Origin: Candidatus Tenderia sp.
GTDB taxonomy: Bacteria > Pseudomonadota > Gammaproteobacteria > Tenderiales > Tenderiaceae
Reading direction: 5' to 3'
Assembly (NCBI GenBank): GCA_030148045.1
Contig: JASBUE010000305.1
Coordinates: 1-14,148 of the forward strand
DNA length: 14,148 nucleotides
In this document: piece by piece, positions 1 to 6,745 of the stretch
How the letters are laid out: every line of letters begins with the position of its first letter
Numbering within the stretch: position 1 is the stretch's first letter
Notes under the pieces: generated by a model
Database searches by the model: none
The model's input: only the letters and a program-made list of their open reading frames with translations
Told to the model about the DNA's origin: nothing
Position numbers and translations under genes: made by a program

Positions 1-607
1 TGTTCTGGCGCACCACCTTGCCCGTTTCATCCAGCAAGGCGATGACCACCGGGGCGGCCTCAACCACCGACTCGATCAATTCGCGATTGTTTCTCACCTC
101 GCGGGCCAAGCGGTGTTCTTCGGTCACGTCACGATGCATGCCCAGGTAATGGGTAATCTCGCCCTGGTGATTGAGCACCGGCGCGATGGTGAGCGAGGCG
201 ACGTAACGCTCACCATCCTTGCGCCGATTGACCAGCGTATCCGACCAGGGTCGTTTGCCCAGCAGGGTGGACCAGAGGTTTTCATAGATCTGTGCGGGCG
301 TCCGTTTGTCCGACAGGATGGATTCGTTATTGCCGATCACCTCATCGGGCGTATAGCCGGTGATGCGGGTAAAGGCCGGATTGGCGTAGAGGATGTTGGC
401 CTCGATGTCGGTGATGGAGATGGCTACCGCCGACTGTTGCACGGCCTCGTAAAAGACCCGCGGCGGCAGCGAGGTGTGGCTGCCGTCAATGGCCTCGCTG
501 AGCAGGGAGTGTATATCCGCCGGCAGGCTGTCCGGCGACTGCGCGAGAAAACTGCGCAGCGTTTCCACCCAGTTTTCGGTGTCGATTGTTGCTTCACTCA
601 CGGCCAT
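1..607 (-). CDS. nifL: Nitrogen fixation regulatory protein NifL, N-terminal part (partial)
   Basis: The C-terminus lies beyond the window's left edge, so 202 residues are visible, read from ATG 605-607. NifL is a redox- and nitrogen-sensing flavoprotein that binds and inhibits the sigma-54 activator NifA. A PAS domain spans about residues 50-162 (VFYEAVQQSAVAISITD, ILYANPAFTRITGYT, NNESILSD, LVNRRKDGERY, HYLGMHRDVTE). In NifL this first PAS domain carries FAD. A second PAS-like segment starts near residue 175 (ELIESVVEAAPVVIALLDE). The NESILS block and the LVNRRKDG...IAPVL pattern match NifL as I remember it more closely than generic PAS kinases. The divergent rnf operon repeats the nifLA-rnf arrangement of known diazotrophs. 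The ribosome-binding site is weak (GAAGAG further upstream). A NifL-like PAS histidine kinase is the alternative, since the C-terminal half is not visible. Confidence 0.85.
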   Translation of the reverse strand, partial: MAVSEATIDTENWVETLRSFLAQSPDSLPADIHSLLSEAIDGSHTSLPPRVFYEAVQQSAVAISITDIEANILYANPAFTRITGYTPDEVIGNNESILSDKRTPAQIYENLWSTLLGKRPWSDTLVNRRKDGERYVASLTIAPVLNHQGEITHYLGMHRDVTEEHRLAREVRNNRELIESVVEAAPVVIALLDETGKVVRQN

Positions 608-644
608 ATCCGGTTCTCTTCAATAAGCCCATACCCTTTGGTTC

Positions 645-660
645 TGCAATATCCGTTCCC
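645..660 (-). promoter_or_regulatory. Candidate sigma-54 promoter facing nifL
   Basis: On the minus strand the sequence GGGAAC-N5-TTGCA has GG and GC at the spacing required for a -24/-12 promoter. The -12 half is perfect, and the -24 half differs from TGGCAC at two positions. The predicted transcript would start near 634, about 27 bases before the nifL ATG. The TGT-N10-ACA site at 729-744 lies about 100 bases upstream of that start, a usual distance for NifA. This is pattern matching only, and some nifLA operons are expressed without sigma-54. Confidence 0.4.
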
Positions 661-728
661 GGTTTTGGGTTATTGCCGTAAACAGTTGCCGCACAAGGCC
701 CGTCAGCTATTTATAAGGCCGTGTTGTT

Positions 729-744
729 TGTAGCTTTTCCGACA
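729..744. promoter_or_regulatory. NifA-type upstream activator site (TGT-N10-ACA)
   Basis: TGTAGCTTTTCCGACA fits the established NifA binding consensus TGT-N10-ACA exactly. It is the only such match I found between nifL and rnfA. It lies about 165 bases upstream of the predicted rnfA start and about 100 bases upstream of the predicted nifL start, so it could serve both divergent promoters. A six-base consensus can occur by chance. The support comes from the paired sigma-54 promoter and the nif context. Confidence 0.55.
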
Positions 745-875
745 ATTTGCGCGGCGAGCCCGACATAAAAACAACAACCCGACATGCCCGGCGCCACCCA
801 CCAAAACAGCCCAAACTGTACAAAACTCAGGCGCGTTCCGCACTTGTGCGCGTTTTGAGGGCGCGGATTTTGGGT

Positions 876-891
876 TGGCATACAAGCTGCA
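876..891 (+). promoter_or_regulatory. Sigma-54 (-24/-12) promoter of the rnf operon
   Basis: TGGCAT-ACAAG-CTGCA matches the RpoN consensus TGGCAC-N5-TTGC with two mismatches. The invariant GG (877-878) and GC (889-890) are separated by exactly ten bases. Transcription would start near 902, about 29 bases before the rnfA ATG. Together with the TGT-N10-ACA element upstream this predicts NifA-dependent expression of rnfABCDGEH under nitrogen-fixing conditions. Confidence 0.8.
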
Positions 892-930
892 TCGCTGTCA
901 TCGAATTGGACATGATTGGAGCATCTCCGG

Positions 931-1512
931 ATGACCGAGTTTGTGGTGATTCTGCTGAGCACAGCCTTTGTGAATAACGTGGTGCTGACCAAGTTTCTGG
1001 GTCTATGCCCGTTCCTGGGCGTCTCCAACAAACTCGACCAGGCCCTGGGCATGGGCCTGGCTACCACCTTCGTGCTGACCCTGGCCGCCACCGCCAGCTG
1101 GCTGCTGGAACACTATCTGCTCGCGCCGTTGGGCATCGGCTTCCTGCGCATCCTGTCGTTCATTCTGGTGATCGCCGCCGTGGTACAGCTCACCGAAATA
1201 ACGGTGCAGAAGACCAGCCCGGCACTGTATCAATCGCTCGGCGTATTCCTGCCCCTGATCACCACCAACTGCGCCGTGCTGGGTGTGGCGCTGCTCAACA
1301 TCCAGGAGCAGAACAGCTTTCTTGAAAGCATCGCCTACGGTATAGGTTCGGCGCTGGGCTTCACCCTGACCATGGTGATGTTCGCCGGACTGCGTGAACG
1401 CCTGGCCCTGGCCAACGTGCCAGCCGCCTTCGCCGGCACGCCCATCGCTTTCATCGTCGCCGGGGCCATGTCGTTGGCATTTATGGGTTTTGCCGGACTG
1501 CTGAGTCCGTAA
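931..1512 (+). CDS. rnfA: Rnf electron transport complex subunit A
   Basis: A 193-residue integral membrane protein with about six hydrophobic segments, the usual RnfA/RsxA length. RnfA and RnfE form the membrane core of the Rnf complex, which couples electron transfer between ferredoxin and NAD to ion movement. The two conserved half-sites are present: LGLCPFLGVS with Cys26 and TTNCAVLG with Cys114. With their counterparts in RnfE, these cysteines hold the intramembrane [2Fe-2S] cluster in solved Rnf/NQR structures. I chose ATG 931 because MTEFVVILLSTAFVNN is the standard N-terminus and TGGAG lies nine bases upstream. An upstream TTG at 916 is less likely. It is the first gene of the operon, 29 bases after the predicted sigma-54 start. 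Confidence 0.97.
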   Translation: MTEFVVILLSTAFVNNVVLTKFLGLCPFLGVSNKLDQALGMGLATTFVLTLAATASWLLEHYLLAPLGIGFLRILSFILVIAAVVQLTEITVQKTSPALYQSLGVFLPLITTNCAVLGVALLNIQEQNSFLESIAYGIGSALGFTLTMVMFAGLRERLALANVPAAFAGTPIAFIVAGAMSLAFMGFAGLLSP

Positions 1513-1530
1513 ACGGGAGGGAATTCCAGA

Positions 1531-2079
1531 ATGATTGCCGCTATCGTGAGTTTGACTGTCCTGGGTTTGAGCATCGGCTTTTCACTCGGTTTTGTCGCCC
1601 AGCGATTCAAGGTCGAGAAAGACCCGCTGGTGGATGAGATCGAGGCCATGTTGCCTTCCTCCAACTGTGGTCAGTGTGGTTATGCCGGCTGCACTCCCGC
1701 GGCCGAGGCGCTCGCAAAGGGTGAGGCACTGGTGACGCTCTGTCCGCCCGGTGGTCGTGCCCTGGCCGAACAACTGGCCGCCAGGCTGGGCGTGACGGCC
1801 GACCTCTCCGACATGGAAGACAAAGGGCCCATGCTGGCCTTTGTTCGCGATGCGACCTGCGTCGGCTGCACGCGTTGTTTCAAGGCCTGCCCCACAGACG
1901 CCATCGTCGGCGCACCGAAGATGGTTCACACCGTTATCAGCAGTGCCTGCACCGGTTGTGGTGCCTGTGTGGATATCTGTCCTACCGAGTGCCTCGAACT
2001 GCGGGAGATTCCCGAAACCCTGAGCAACTGGCGCTGGCCCAGGCCTCAACGGCCAGAAACTGTCCCGGCGGCGGTATAA
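1531..2079 (+). CDS. rnfB: Rnf electron transport complex subunit B, iron-sulfur protein
   Basis: A 182-residue subunit that passes electrons from ferredoxin or flavodoxin into the complex. An N-terminal hydrophobic anchor (residues 1-22) is followed by the RnfB-type cluster motif with Cys46, Cys49, Cys54 and Cys71 (NCGQCGYAGC ... LCPPGG). Two classical 4Fe-4S motifs follow, CVGCTRCFKACP (Cys110/113/116/120) and CTGCGACVDICP (Cys140/143/146/150). All twelve cluster cysteines are present. A GGGAGG ribosome-binding site lies ten bases before the ATG, and the gap from rnfA is 18 bases. The tail after the last cluster is short, so this is the short RnfB form. Confidence 0.97.
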   Translation: MIAAIVSLTVLGLSIGFSLGFVAQRFKVEKDPLVDEIEAMLPSSNCGQCGYAGCTPAAEALAKGEALVTLCPPGGRALAEQLAARLGVTADLSDMEDKGPMLAFVRDATCVGCTRCFKACPTDAIVGAPKMVHTVISSACTGCGACVDICPTECLELREIPETLSNWRWPRPQRPETVPAAV

Positions 2080-2087
2080 GGACAGCC

Positions 2088-3566
2088 ATGAAGTTTTTTC
2101 GTTTCAAAGGCGGCGTCCATCCGGAGGGTAACAAGACACCCACCACCCGCGAAGCGATCCAATCGCTGCCCTTGCCGGCGCGGCTTTATGTGCCCTTGCA
2201 ACAGCACATTGGGGCACCGGCCAGGCCGGTGGTCGGCATCGGCCAACAGGTATTAAAAGGTGAACTGATCGCGGCCAGCGTGGGTAATGTCTCGGCCGCA
2301 GTGCACGCCCCCAGCTCCGGCACCGTGGTCGCCATCCGCGAACATCAGGCCCCCCACCCGTCGGGCCTGCCGGTGGAGTGCATCGTCATCGAGACCGACG
2401 GCCGCGACCGGTGGATCGAACTCAAGGGTGAAGACGAACCGTTCCGTCTGTCGGAAAAGGTGATCGCCCAGCGCATCGCCGACGCGGGCATCGTCGGGCT
2501 GGGCGGCGCCACCTTTCCGTCGGCATTGAAGTTCAACCTGGGACTGAAACAGCGGGTCAAGACGCTGATCATCAACGGCGCCGAGTGCGAACCCTATCTC
2601 ACCGCCGACGACCGCCTGATGCGGGAGCGCACCGGCAAGCTGATCGATGGTATTCGCATCATGATGCTGGGCCTGTCCGCCTCGGAAGCCATCATCGCCA
2701 TTGAGGACAACAAGCCCGAGGCGCTGAAGATCATGACGGAGGCGGCCGAAGGCCATCCCGAATTGAAGGTTCTGAAAGTGCCGACCCGCTACCCCATGGG
2801 TTCGGAAAAACATCTGGTCTACACCGTCACCGGCAAGGAGATCCCGGCCGGAAAACTGGCGGCCGACATTGGCATCATGGTGCACAACGTGGGCACCGCC
2901 TATGCGGTCTATGAAGCGATTTTCGAAGGTAAACCGCTGGTGTCGCGCATCGTCACCGTCAGCGGCGGCGCGGTGAGTCAACCGCGCAATCTTGAAGTGC
3001 CTTTCGGTACGCCGGTGGCTGATCTGATCCGCTGCTGCGGCGGCCTGAAACAACAACCGGAAAGGGTATTGATGGGCGGTCCATTGATGGGACTGGTGAT
3101 CCCCGGCCTGGACGTGCCCGTCATCAAGGGCAGCAATGGTATCGTCGCCCTCACCAAAGACGAATTGAAGATGAATGAACAGCACGCCTGCATCCGTTGC
3201 AGCCGTTGTGTGGGCGCCTGTCCCTGCGGCTTGGTGCCGCTGGAGATGGCCGCCAACATCAGGGCCGGCAATTTCGACCGCGCCGTGGTGTACGGCGTCA
3301 AGGACTGCATCAGCTGCGGCTCCTGCGCCTATGTCTGCCCCTCCAACATTCCACTGGTGCACTTTTTCAACTACGCCAAAGGCGAACTGGTGGCGCGTCA
3401 GAAGGCGAAAGAACAACAGCAATATACCGCCGAACTGGCCAGACAGCGCCAGACAAGGATGGCGGAGATCGAGAAACAGAAGGCGGCTGCACGTGCCAAG
3501 GCGCTTGCGGCGAAGAAGGCGCGAGAAGTAGCGGCTAAGCAACAACAGGAAGCAACGGGATCATGA
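2088..3566 (+). CDS. rnfC: Rnf electron transport complex subunit C, NADH-binding
   Basis: A 492-residue peripheral subunit that binds NAD(H), FMN and two 4Fe-4S clusters. The N-terminus FFRFKGGVHPEGNK is typical. It is followed by a biotinyl-like region, the glycine-rich nucleotide site GLGGATFP (about 137-144) and NGAECEPYLTADDR. The cluster motifs are CIRCSRCVGACP (Cys368/371/374/378) and CISCGSCAYVCP (Cys407/410/413/417). Residues 437-492 form a Lys/Ala/Gln-rich, probably helical tail, present in proteobacterial RnfC but much shorter here than the long repeats in Escherichia coli RsxC. ATG 2088 is chosen because it begins the conserved sequence and has AAGGA six bases upstream overlapping the rnfB stop. 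The frame is open further upstream inside rnfB, but that part is not coding in this frame. Confidence 0.97.
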   Translation: MKFFRFKGGVHPEGNKTPTTREAIQSLPLPARLYVPLQQHIGAPARPVVGIGQQVLKGELIAASVGNVSAAVHAPSSGTVVAIREHQAPHPSGLPVECIVIETDGRDRWIELKGEDEPFRLSEKVIAQRIADAGIVGLGGATFPSALKFNLGLKQRVKTLIINGAECEPYLTADDRLMRERTGKLIDGIRIMMLGLSASEAIIAIEDNKPEALKIMTEAAEGHPELKVLKVPTRYPMGSEKHLVYTVTGKEIPAGKLAADIGIMVHNVGTAYAVYEAIFEGKPLVSRIVTVSGGAVSQPRNLEVPFGTPVADLIRCCGGLKQQPERVLMGGPLMGLVIPGLDVPVIKGSNGIVALTKDELKMNEQHACIRCSRCVGACPCGLVPLEMAANIRAGNFDRAVVYGVKDCISCGSCAYVCPSNIPLVHFFNYAKGELVARQKAKEQQQYTAELARQRQTRMAEIEKQKAAARAKALAAKKAREVAAKQQQEATGS

Positions 3567-4657
3567 GTCGACTGGCACCCGTCAGCGGCCCGCACACCCA
3601 CGCGCCGGTCTCCATTCAACGGATCATGTTCACCGTGATGCTGGCCCTGACACCGGCCACCGCCTATGGTATCTATCTTTACGGCTGGCCGGCGCTGAAC
3701 CTGTTCGCGGTCACCATCGTCAGCGCCCTGCTGGTGGAGGCACTCTGTTTATCTATCGGCCGGCGGCCGCTGAAGCAGGGACTGGGCGACGGCTCCGGCA
3801 TGCTCACCGCCTGGCTGCTGGCGCTGACCCTGCCGCCCTGGGCACCGTGGTGGATCGCAGTGGTGGGTGCGATCTGCGCCATCCTGCTGGGCAAGCAGAT
3901 ATTCGGCGGCCTGGGACAGAACGTCTTCAACCCGGCCATGCTGGCGCGGGTAATCATCCTCATCTCGTTTCCGGTGCAGATGACCACCTGGGTCAATCCC
4001 GCGCCCATGTTTTCGGCGCAGGATCCGGGGTTCATGGCCGGTCTTAACGTCACCTTCGACAACGGTTCGGTGGACTGGGACAGTATCAGCACCGCCTCGC
4101 CGCTGGGCCATGTCAAAACCGAGCTGACCCTGAATCGCACAGTCGAGACCATCATGGCCGATACGCCGGACTGGCAGGCGTCGCTGTTGGGACATACCGC
4201 CGGCAGTATGGGTGAAAGCTCGGCGTTGCTGATTCTGCTCGGCGGAATTTTCCTGCTCATTAAACGCATCATCAGCTGGCATGCGCCGGTCGCCATGCTC
4301 GCCACCGTCGCCGCGGCGGCCGCCCTGTTGCATCAGGCCAATCCGGATCTCTATGCCCCGCCGCAGTTCCACCTGCTCAACGGCGCCTTGATACTGGCGG
4401 CCTTTTTCATCATCACCGATCCGGTCACCTCGCCCAATACCGCCAAGGGCCAGATCGTCTTCGGCATCGGTTGCGGCCTGCTGGTGTTCATCATCCGCAC
4501 CTGGGGCAGCTATCCCGAAGCAGTGGCCTTTGCCGTGCTTCTAATGAACAGCTTTACCCCGCTGATCGACCATTACCAGCGGCCGCGCATCTACGGCCGC
4601 ACCCGCAAGGGGCAACCGTTGCCGGTGGAAAAACGCGCCGGGGAGGAGCGCTCATGA
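3563..4657 (+). CDS. rnfD: Rnf electron transport complex subunit D, flavin-binding membrane protein
   Basis: A 364-residue integral membrane subunit whose ATG overlaps the rnfC stop (ATGA), suggesting translational coupling. The family signatures GDGSGMLTAWLLALTLPPWAPWW and GGLGQNVFNPAMLARV are present. RnfD normally carries FMN covalently bound to a threonine in a D-x-x-(S/T)-x-A-T loop, attached by ApbE. Here the loop reads DSISTASPLG, with Ser179 (codon 4097-4099) where the threonine is expected. Either serine accepts the flavin, which the ApbE motif may tolerate, or this subunit is not flavinylated. The subunit is otherwise complete. Confidence 0.96.
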   Translation: MSRLAPVSGPHTHAPVSIQRIMFTVMLALTPATAYGIYLYGWPALNLFAVTIVSALLVEALCLSIGRRPLKQGLGDGSGMLTAWLLALTLPPWAPWWIAVVGAICAILLGKQIFGGLGQNVFNPAMLARVIILISFPVQMTTWVNPAPMFSAQDPGFMAGLNVTFDNGSVDWDSISTASPLGHVKTELTLNRTVETIMADTPDWQASLLGHTAGSMGESSALLILLGGIFLLIKRIISWHAPVAMLATVAAAAALLHQANPDLYAPPQFHLLNGALILAAFFIITDPVTSPNTAKGQIVFGIGCGLLVFIIRTWGSYPEAVAFAVLLMNSFTPLIDHYQRPRIYGRTRKGQPLPVEKRAGEERS

Positions 4658-5316
4658 GTCTCGGCAAGACAACCGTGACCACGCCCAGTTACCGCCAGCG
4701 CACCGGCTATCACGGCATGCTGGTAGGTGCCACGGCCCTGATCGCCAGCGCCCTGTTGGTGCTGGGCAACATCAGCACCCGGGACACCATCGCCCTGCGT
4801 CATGCCGAAGATGTGCATCAGATGTTGAGCGAAGTGGTGCCCGCGGCGCTGCACGATAACGATCTGCTGCAGGACAAGTTTGAACTGGATGGCAGGGAGG
4901 TCTTTCAGGCGCGGCTGAATGACCAGGTGAGCGCCGTCGCCTTCCAGGTGGCCGAACCCGGCTACTCAGGTCTCATCACCATGATCATGGCGGTGGACAG
5001 CAGCGGCGCCCTGTTGGGGGTGCGGGTGGTCTCCCATACCGAGACGCCCGGCCTGGGCGACAAGATGGAGGCGGCACGCTCTGGTTGGATTCACAGCTTC
5101 AAAGGCATGCAACTGACCGACGACAACATCCGGCAGTGGGCGGTGAAAAAAGACGGCGGCCGGTTTGACCAGTTCACCGGCGCCACCATCACGCCGCGCG
5201 CCATCGTCAAGGCGGTCAAGGGCGGCATGCAGTTTTTCACGCAACACAAACAACGCCTGCTGACTTACGACCCCGGTCCCGAATCGGCGATCGGCGAGGT
5301 AAAGAGAAGTGGCTGA
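4654..5316 (+). CDS. rnfG: Rnf electron transport complex subunit G, covalent-FMN protein
   Basis: A 220-residue subunit with one N-terminal membrane helix (about residues 21-40) and a periplasmic FMN-binding domain. The flavinylation motif is intact: FDQFTGATITPRAIV, with Thr178 as the expected FMN-phosphoester residue. SHTETPGLGDKM, also characteristic of RnfG/NqrC, is present at about 127-138. The ATG overlaps the rnfD stop by four bases (ATGA) and is preceded by GGGGAGGAGCG, a strong ribosome-binding site. Flavinylation would require an ApbE transferase, which is not in this window. Confidence 0.97.
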   Translation: MSLGKTTVTTPSYRQRTGYHGMLVGATALIASALLVLGNISTRDTIALRHAEDVHQMLSEVVPAALHDNDLLQDKFELDGREVFQARLNDQVSAVAFQVAEPGYSGLITMIMAVDSSGALLGVRVVSHTETPGLGDKMEAARSGWIHSFKGMQLTDDNIRQWAVKKDGGRFDQFTGATITPRAIVKAVKGGMQFFTQHKQRLLTYDPGPESAIGEVKRSG

Positions 5317-6007
5317 TATCAAATTCAAAACCATCATCCGTGACGGCATCTGGGACAACAACGTGGTCTTCGCCCAGATGCTGGCACTCTGCCCGCTGCT
5401 GGCCGTCACCAGCACCGCCACCAACGGTCTGGGGATGGGCATGGCCTCGCTGGCGGTGATGGTCACGGCCAGCCTGGTGGTCTCGATGTTGCGCGACTTC
5501 ATCACCAAGGAGGTACGCCTGCCGGTGTTCGTGCTGCTGATCGCCACCATCGTCACCCTGGTGGAGATGATCATGAACGCCTGGATGCACGAACTGCACA
5601 AGGTGCTGGGGCTGTTTATTCCGTTGATCGTCACCAACTGTGCCATCCTCGGCCGGGTGGAGTCCTTCGCCTCGCAACAGCCGCTGGGCAAGGCGGTGGC
5701 CGACGGTTTCTTCATGGGCATCGGCTTCACTGTCGCCCTGGTGGCGGTGGGCGCAACGCGCGAAATACTCGGCAGCGGCACCCTGTTCGCCAATGCGCCG
5801 CTGTTGTTGGGGGAGGCCTTCTCCTTCATGGAATTGACGCTGATCCCTGAATATGGCGGTTTCCTGCTCATGATCCTGCCGCCGGGCGCCTTCATCGCCC
5901 TCGGCTTTATCCTGGCCGGCAAACGGGTAATCGACGCCCATATCCGCCGCGATGAAGAAGACAATCTGCCGCCCATCCCCACGCCTGCTAAAGGCCACAG
6001 CCACTAG
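5309..6007 (+). CDS. rnfE: Rnf electron transport complex subunit E
   Basis: A 232-residue integral membrane subunit and the inverted partner of RnfA. The half-site cysteines for the shared [2Fe-2S] cluster are Cys28 (ALCPLLAVTST) and Cys111 (VTNCAILGRVE). The start is GTG 5309, eight bases inside rnfG, with an AAAGAGAA-type ribosome-binding region. It gives the standard N-terminus ADIKFKTIIRDGIWDNN. The gene ends in TAG at 6005-6007. The reading frame continues in phase through the ribosome-binding site into rnfH, so readthrough of this TAG would make an RnfE-RnfH fusion. Confidence 0.97.
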   Translation: MADIKFKTIIRDGIWDNNVVFAQMLALCPLLAVTSTATNGLGMGMASLAVMVTASLVVSMLRDFITKEVRLPVFVLLIATIVTLVEMIMNAWMHELHKVLGLFIPLIVTNCAILGRVESFASQQPLGKAVADGFFMGIGFTVALVAVGATREILGSGTLFANAPLLLGEAFSFMELTLIPEYGGFLLMILPPGAFIALGFILAGKRVIDAHIRRDEEDNLPPIPTPAKGHSH

Positions 6008-6016
6008 GAGGAATCG

Positions 6017-6289
6017 ATGCAAGTTGGAATCGCCTACGCTGAAGCGCATCAACAAGTCTGGTTAAAGATGGAACTGGAAGACGGCAGCACCGTACAGGAC
6101 GCCATCGAACAATCCGGCGTGCTCGACCGCTTTCCCCATATCGATCTAACCAGACAAAAGGTCGGCATTTTCGGCAAGATTACCGCTTTGACCTCCGAAG
6201 TGAAAGACGGTGATCGCGTCGAGATCTACCGTGCGATCACCTGTGATCCGGAAAAAGTGCCGCGTAGAAATACGGCTAGAATTGCATAG
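6017..6289 (+). CDS. rnfH: RnfH family ubiquitin-like protein
   Basis: A 90-residue soluble protein of the RnfH family, with a beta-grasp (ubiquitin-like) fold. VGIAYA at the start, the middle segment KVGIFGKITAL, and DGDRVEIYRAI followed by DPEKVPRRN are conserved landmarks. AGGAGG lies five bases before the ATG and overlaps the rnfE stop, giving a strong start. RnfH is the last gene of the rnf1 cluster in Azotobacter vinelandii, where it is associated with nitrogenase-linked Rnf. Its biochemical role is not settled. It is distinct from the RnfH that pairs with ratA, although the fold is the same. It ends in TAG. Confidence 0.93.
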   Translation: MQVGIAYAEAHQQVWLKMELEDGSTVQDAIEQSGVLDRFPHIDLTRQKVGIFGKITALTSEVKDGDRVEIYRAITCDPEKVPRRNTARIA

Positions 6290-6429
6290 CTACATTTTGG
6301 TTAAAATCCCTGAACACGCGGATTCAACCTTGAAGTGCATACGCTTCGGCCGGTCCGTGTAGCCAAGCAATTGTGCGTCAAATACTCCGGTGTTGTGAAT
6401 ACCCCGACGGCAAAAAATCCCGGGGATCG
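6290..6429. other. Intergenic region after rnfH, no gene seen
   Basis: I found no credible reading frame or RNA gene here on either strand. No GC-rich hairpin with a T-tract follows rnfH on the plus strand, so the rnf transcript has no obvious intrinsic terminator before the intron remnant. The short perfect inverted repeat ATTTT-GGTT-AAAAT begins shortly after the rnfH stop but is too AT-rich to act as a terminator stem. Confidence 0.5.
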
Positions 6430-6690
6430 CTACATGTCGGGCCACGCACCGACTATGGCCTCTGCTGAGTTCCGGCTCTCCATCCCCACCCCTCGCGAGG
6501 TGAGTAGCACAGAGGCAGAAAACCAGACTTCCCGGGGTGACCGCCTCAGGCGATTCCTGTTCGTCGGGCTAGGGCCTGCGGCTTCCTTCACATTCCACCT
6601 CGCGATGGACACCCTTGCCGTTCGGCTAGCCCGCATTTTTCACCACCGTTCGTAGCGAGACGGTTCAAGGGTGCGGCATGCCTGGCGCAC
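6430..6690 (-). mobile_element. Group IIC intron remnant, 5' part only, no maturase and no domain V seen
   Basis: Read on the minus strand, the element begins GTGCGCCAGGCATG at 6690, which fits the 5' GUGYG boundary of bacterial group II introns. The conserved domain I block follows at 6541-6630 (GGCAAGGGTGTCC, GTGAAGGAAGCCGCAGGC, GACGAACAGGAATCGCCTGAGGCGG). Then come CCCCGGGAAGTCTGG and CAGCAGAGGCCATAGT (about 6449-6467), the signature leading into domain IV. These blocks match the order in group IIC introns such as the Oceanobacillus iheyensis intron as I recall it. The reverse-transcriptase/maturase gene, the catalytic domain V hairpin and a 3' end are not visible, so the element is truncated. 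It sits directly after an intrinsic terminator, the hallmark target of IIC introns. The end near 6430 is approximate. Confidence 0.78.
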
Positions 6691-6693
6691 CAC

Positions 6694-6719
6694 AAAAAAG
6701 GCGGACCTCGGTCCGCCTT
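6694..6719 (-). terminator. Rho-independent terminator of the cytochrome c gene
   Basis: On the minus strand AAGGCGGAC-CGAG-GTCCGCCTT forms a nine-pair hairpin with a four-base loop, followed by further T residues. It lies 27 bases after the stop codon of the cytochrome gene. The group IIC intron fragment begins three bases (GTG) after the T-tract. Confidence 0.92.
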
Positions 6720-6745
6720 ACAGTGAGACGACAATATCGTTATTG

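Larger units (their letters stand above)
608..930. other. Divergent nifL-rnfA control region, no gene seen
   Basis: This 323-base gap separates the two divergent start codons. Besides the sigma-54 and NifA-type sites listed separately, it contains the octamer CCCGACAT twice (759-766 and 778-785), of unknown meaning. I see no convincing reading frame, tRNA or riboswitch. The short open frames here have no recognisable protein content. Confidence 0.6.

Noticed and set aside
113..733. Long plus-strand open frame (206 codons) antisense to nifL
   Set aside because: It lies opposite a clearly conserved PAS-domain coding sequence, has low-complexity composition typical of a GC-rich antisense frame, and no recognisable domain.
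896..911. Possible second NifA site near the rnfA start codon
   Set aside because: The spacing there is TGT-N11-ACA, one base too long for the consensus, and it lies at or downstream of the predicted transcription start.
2253..3545. 430-codon minus-strand open frame opposite rnfC
   Set aside because: The composition (rich in His, Gln, Asp, Arg) is that of a shadow frame. The plus strand encodes a fully conserved RnfC over the same bases.
6335..6655. 106-codon plus-strand open frame after rnfH
   Set aside because: Most of it is the complement of the group IIC intron domain I sequence, so it is not a protein gene.
6630..6690. Hairpin GAACCGT...ACGGT on the minus strand as intron domain V
   Set aside because: It lies just inside the intron 5' end, before the conserved domain I block, and its loop and pairing do not follow the 34-base domain V pattern. 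It fits a domain I stem better.
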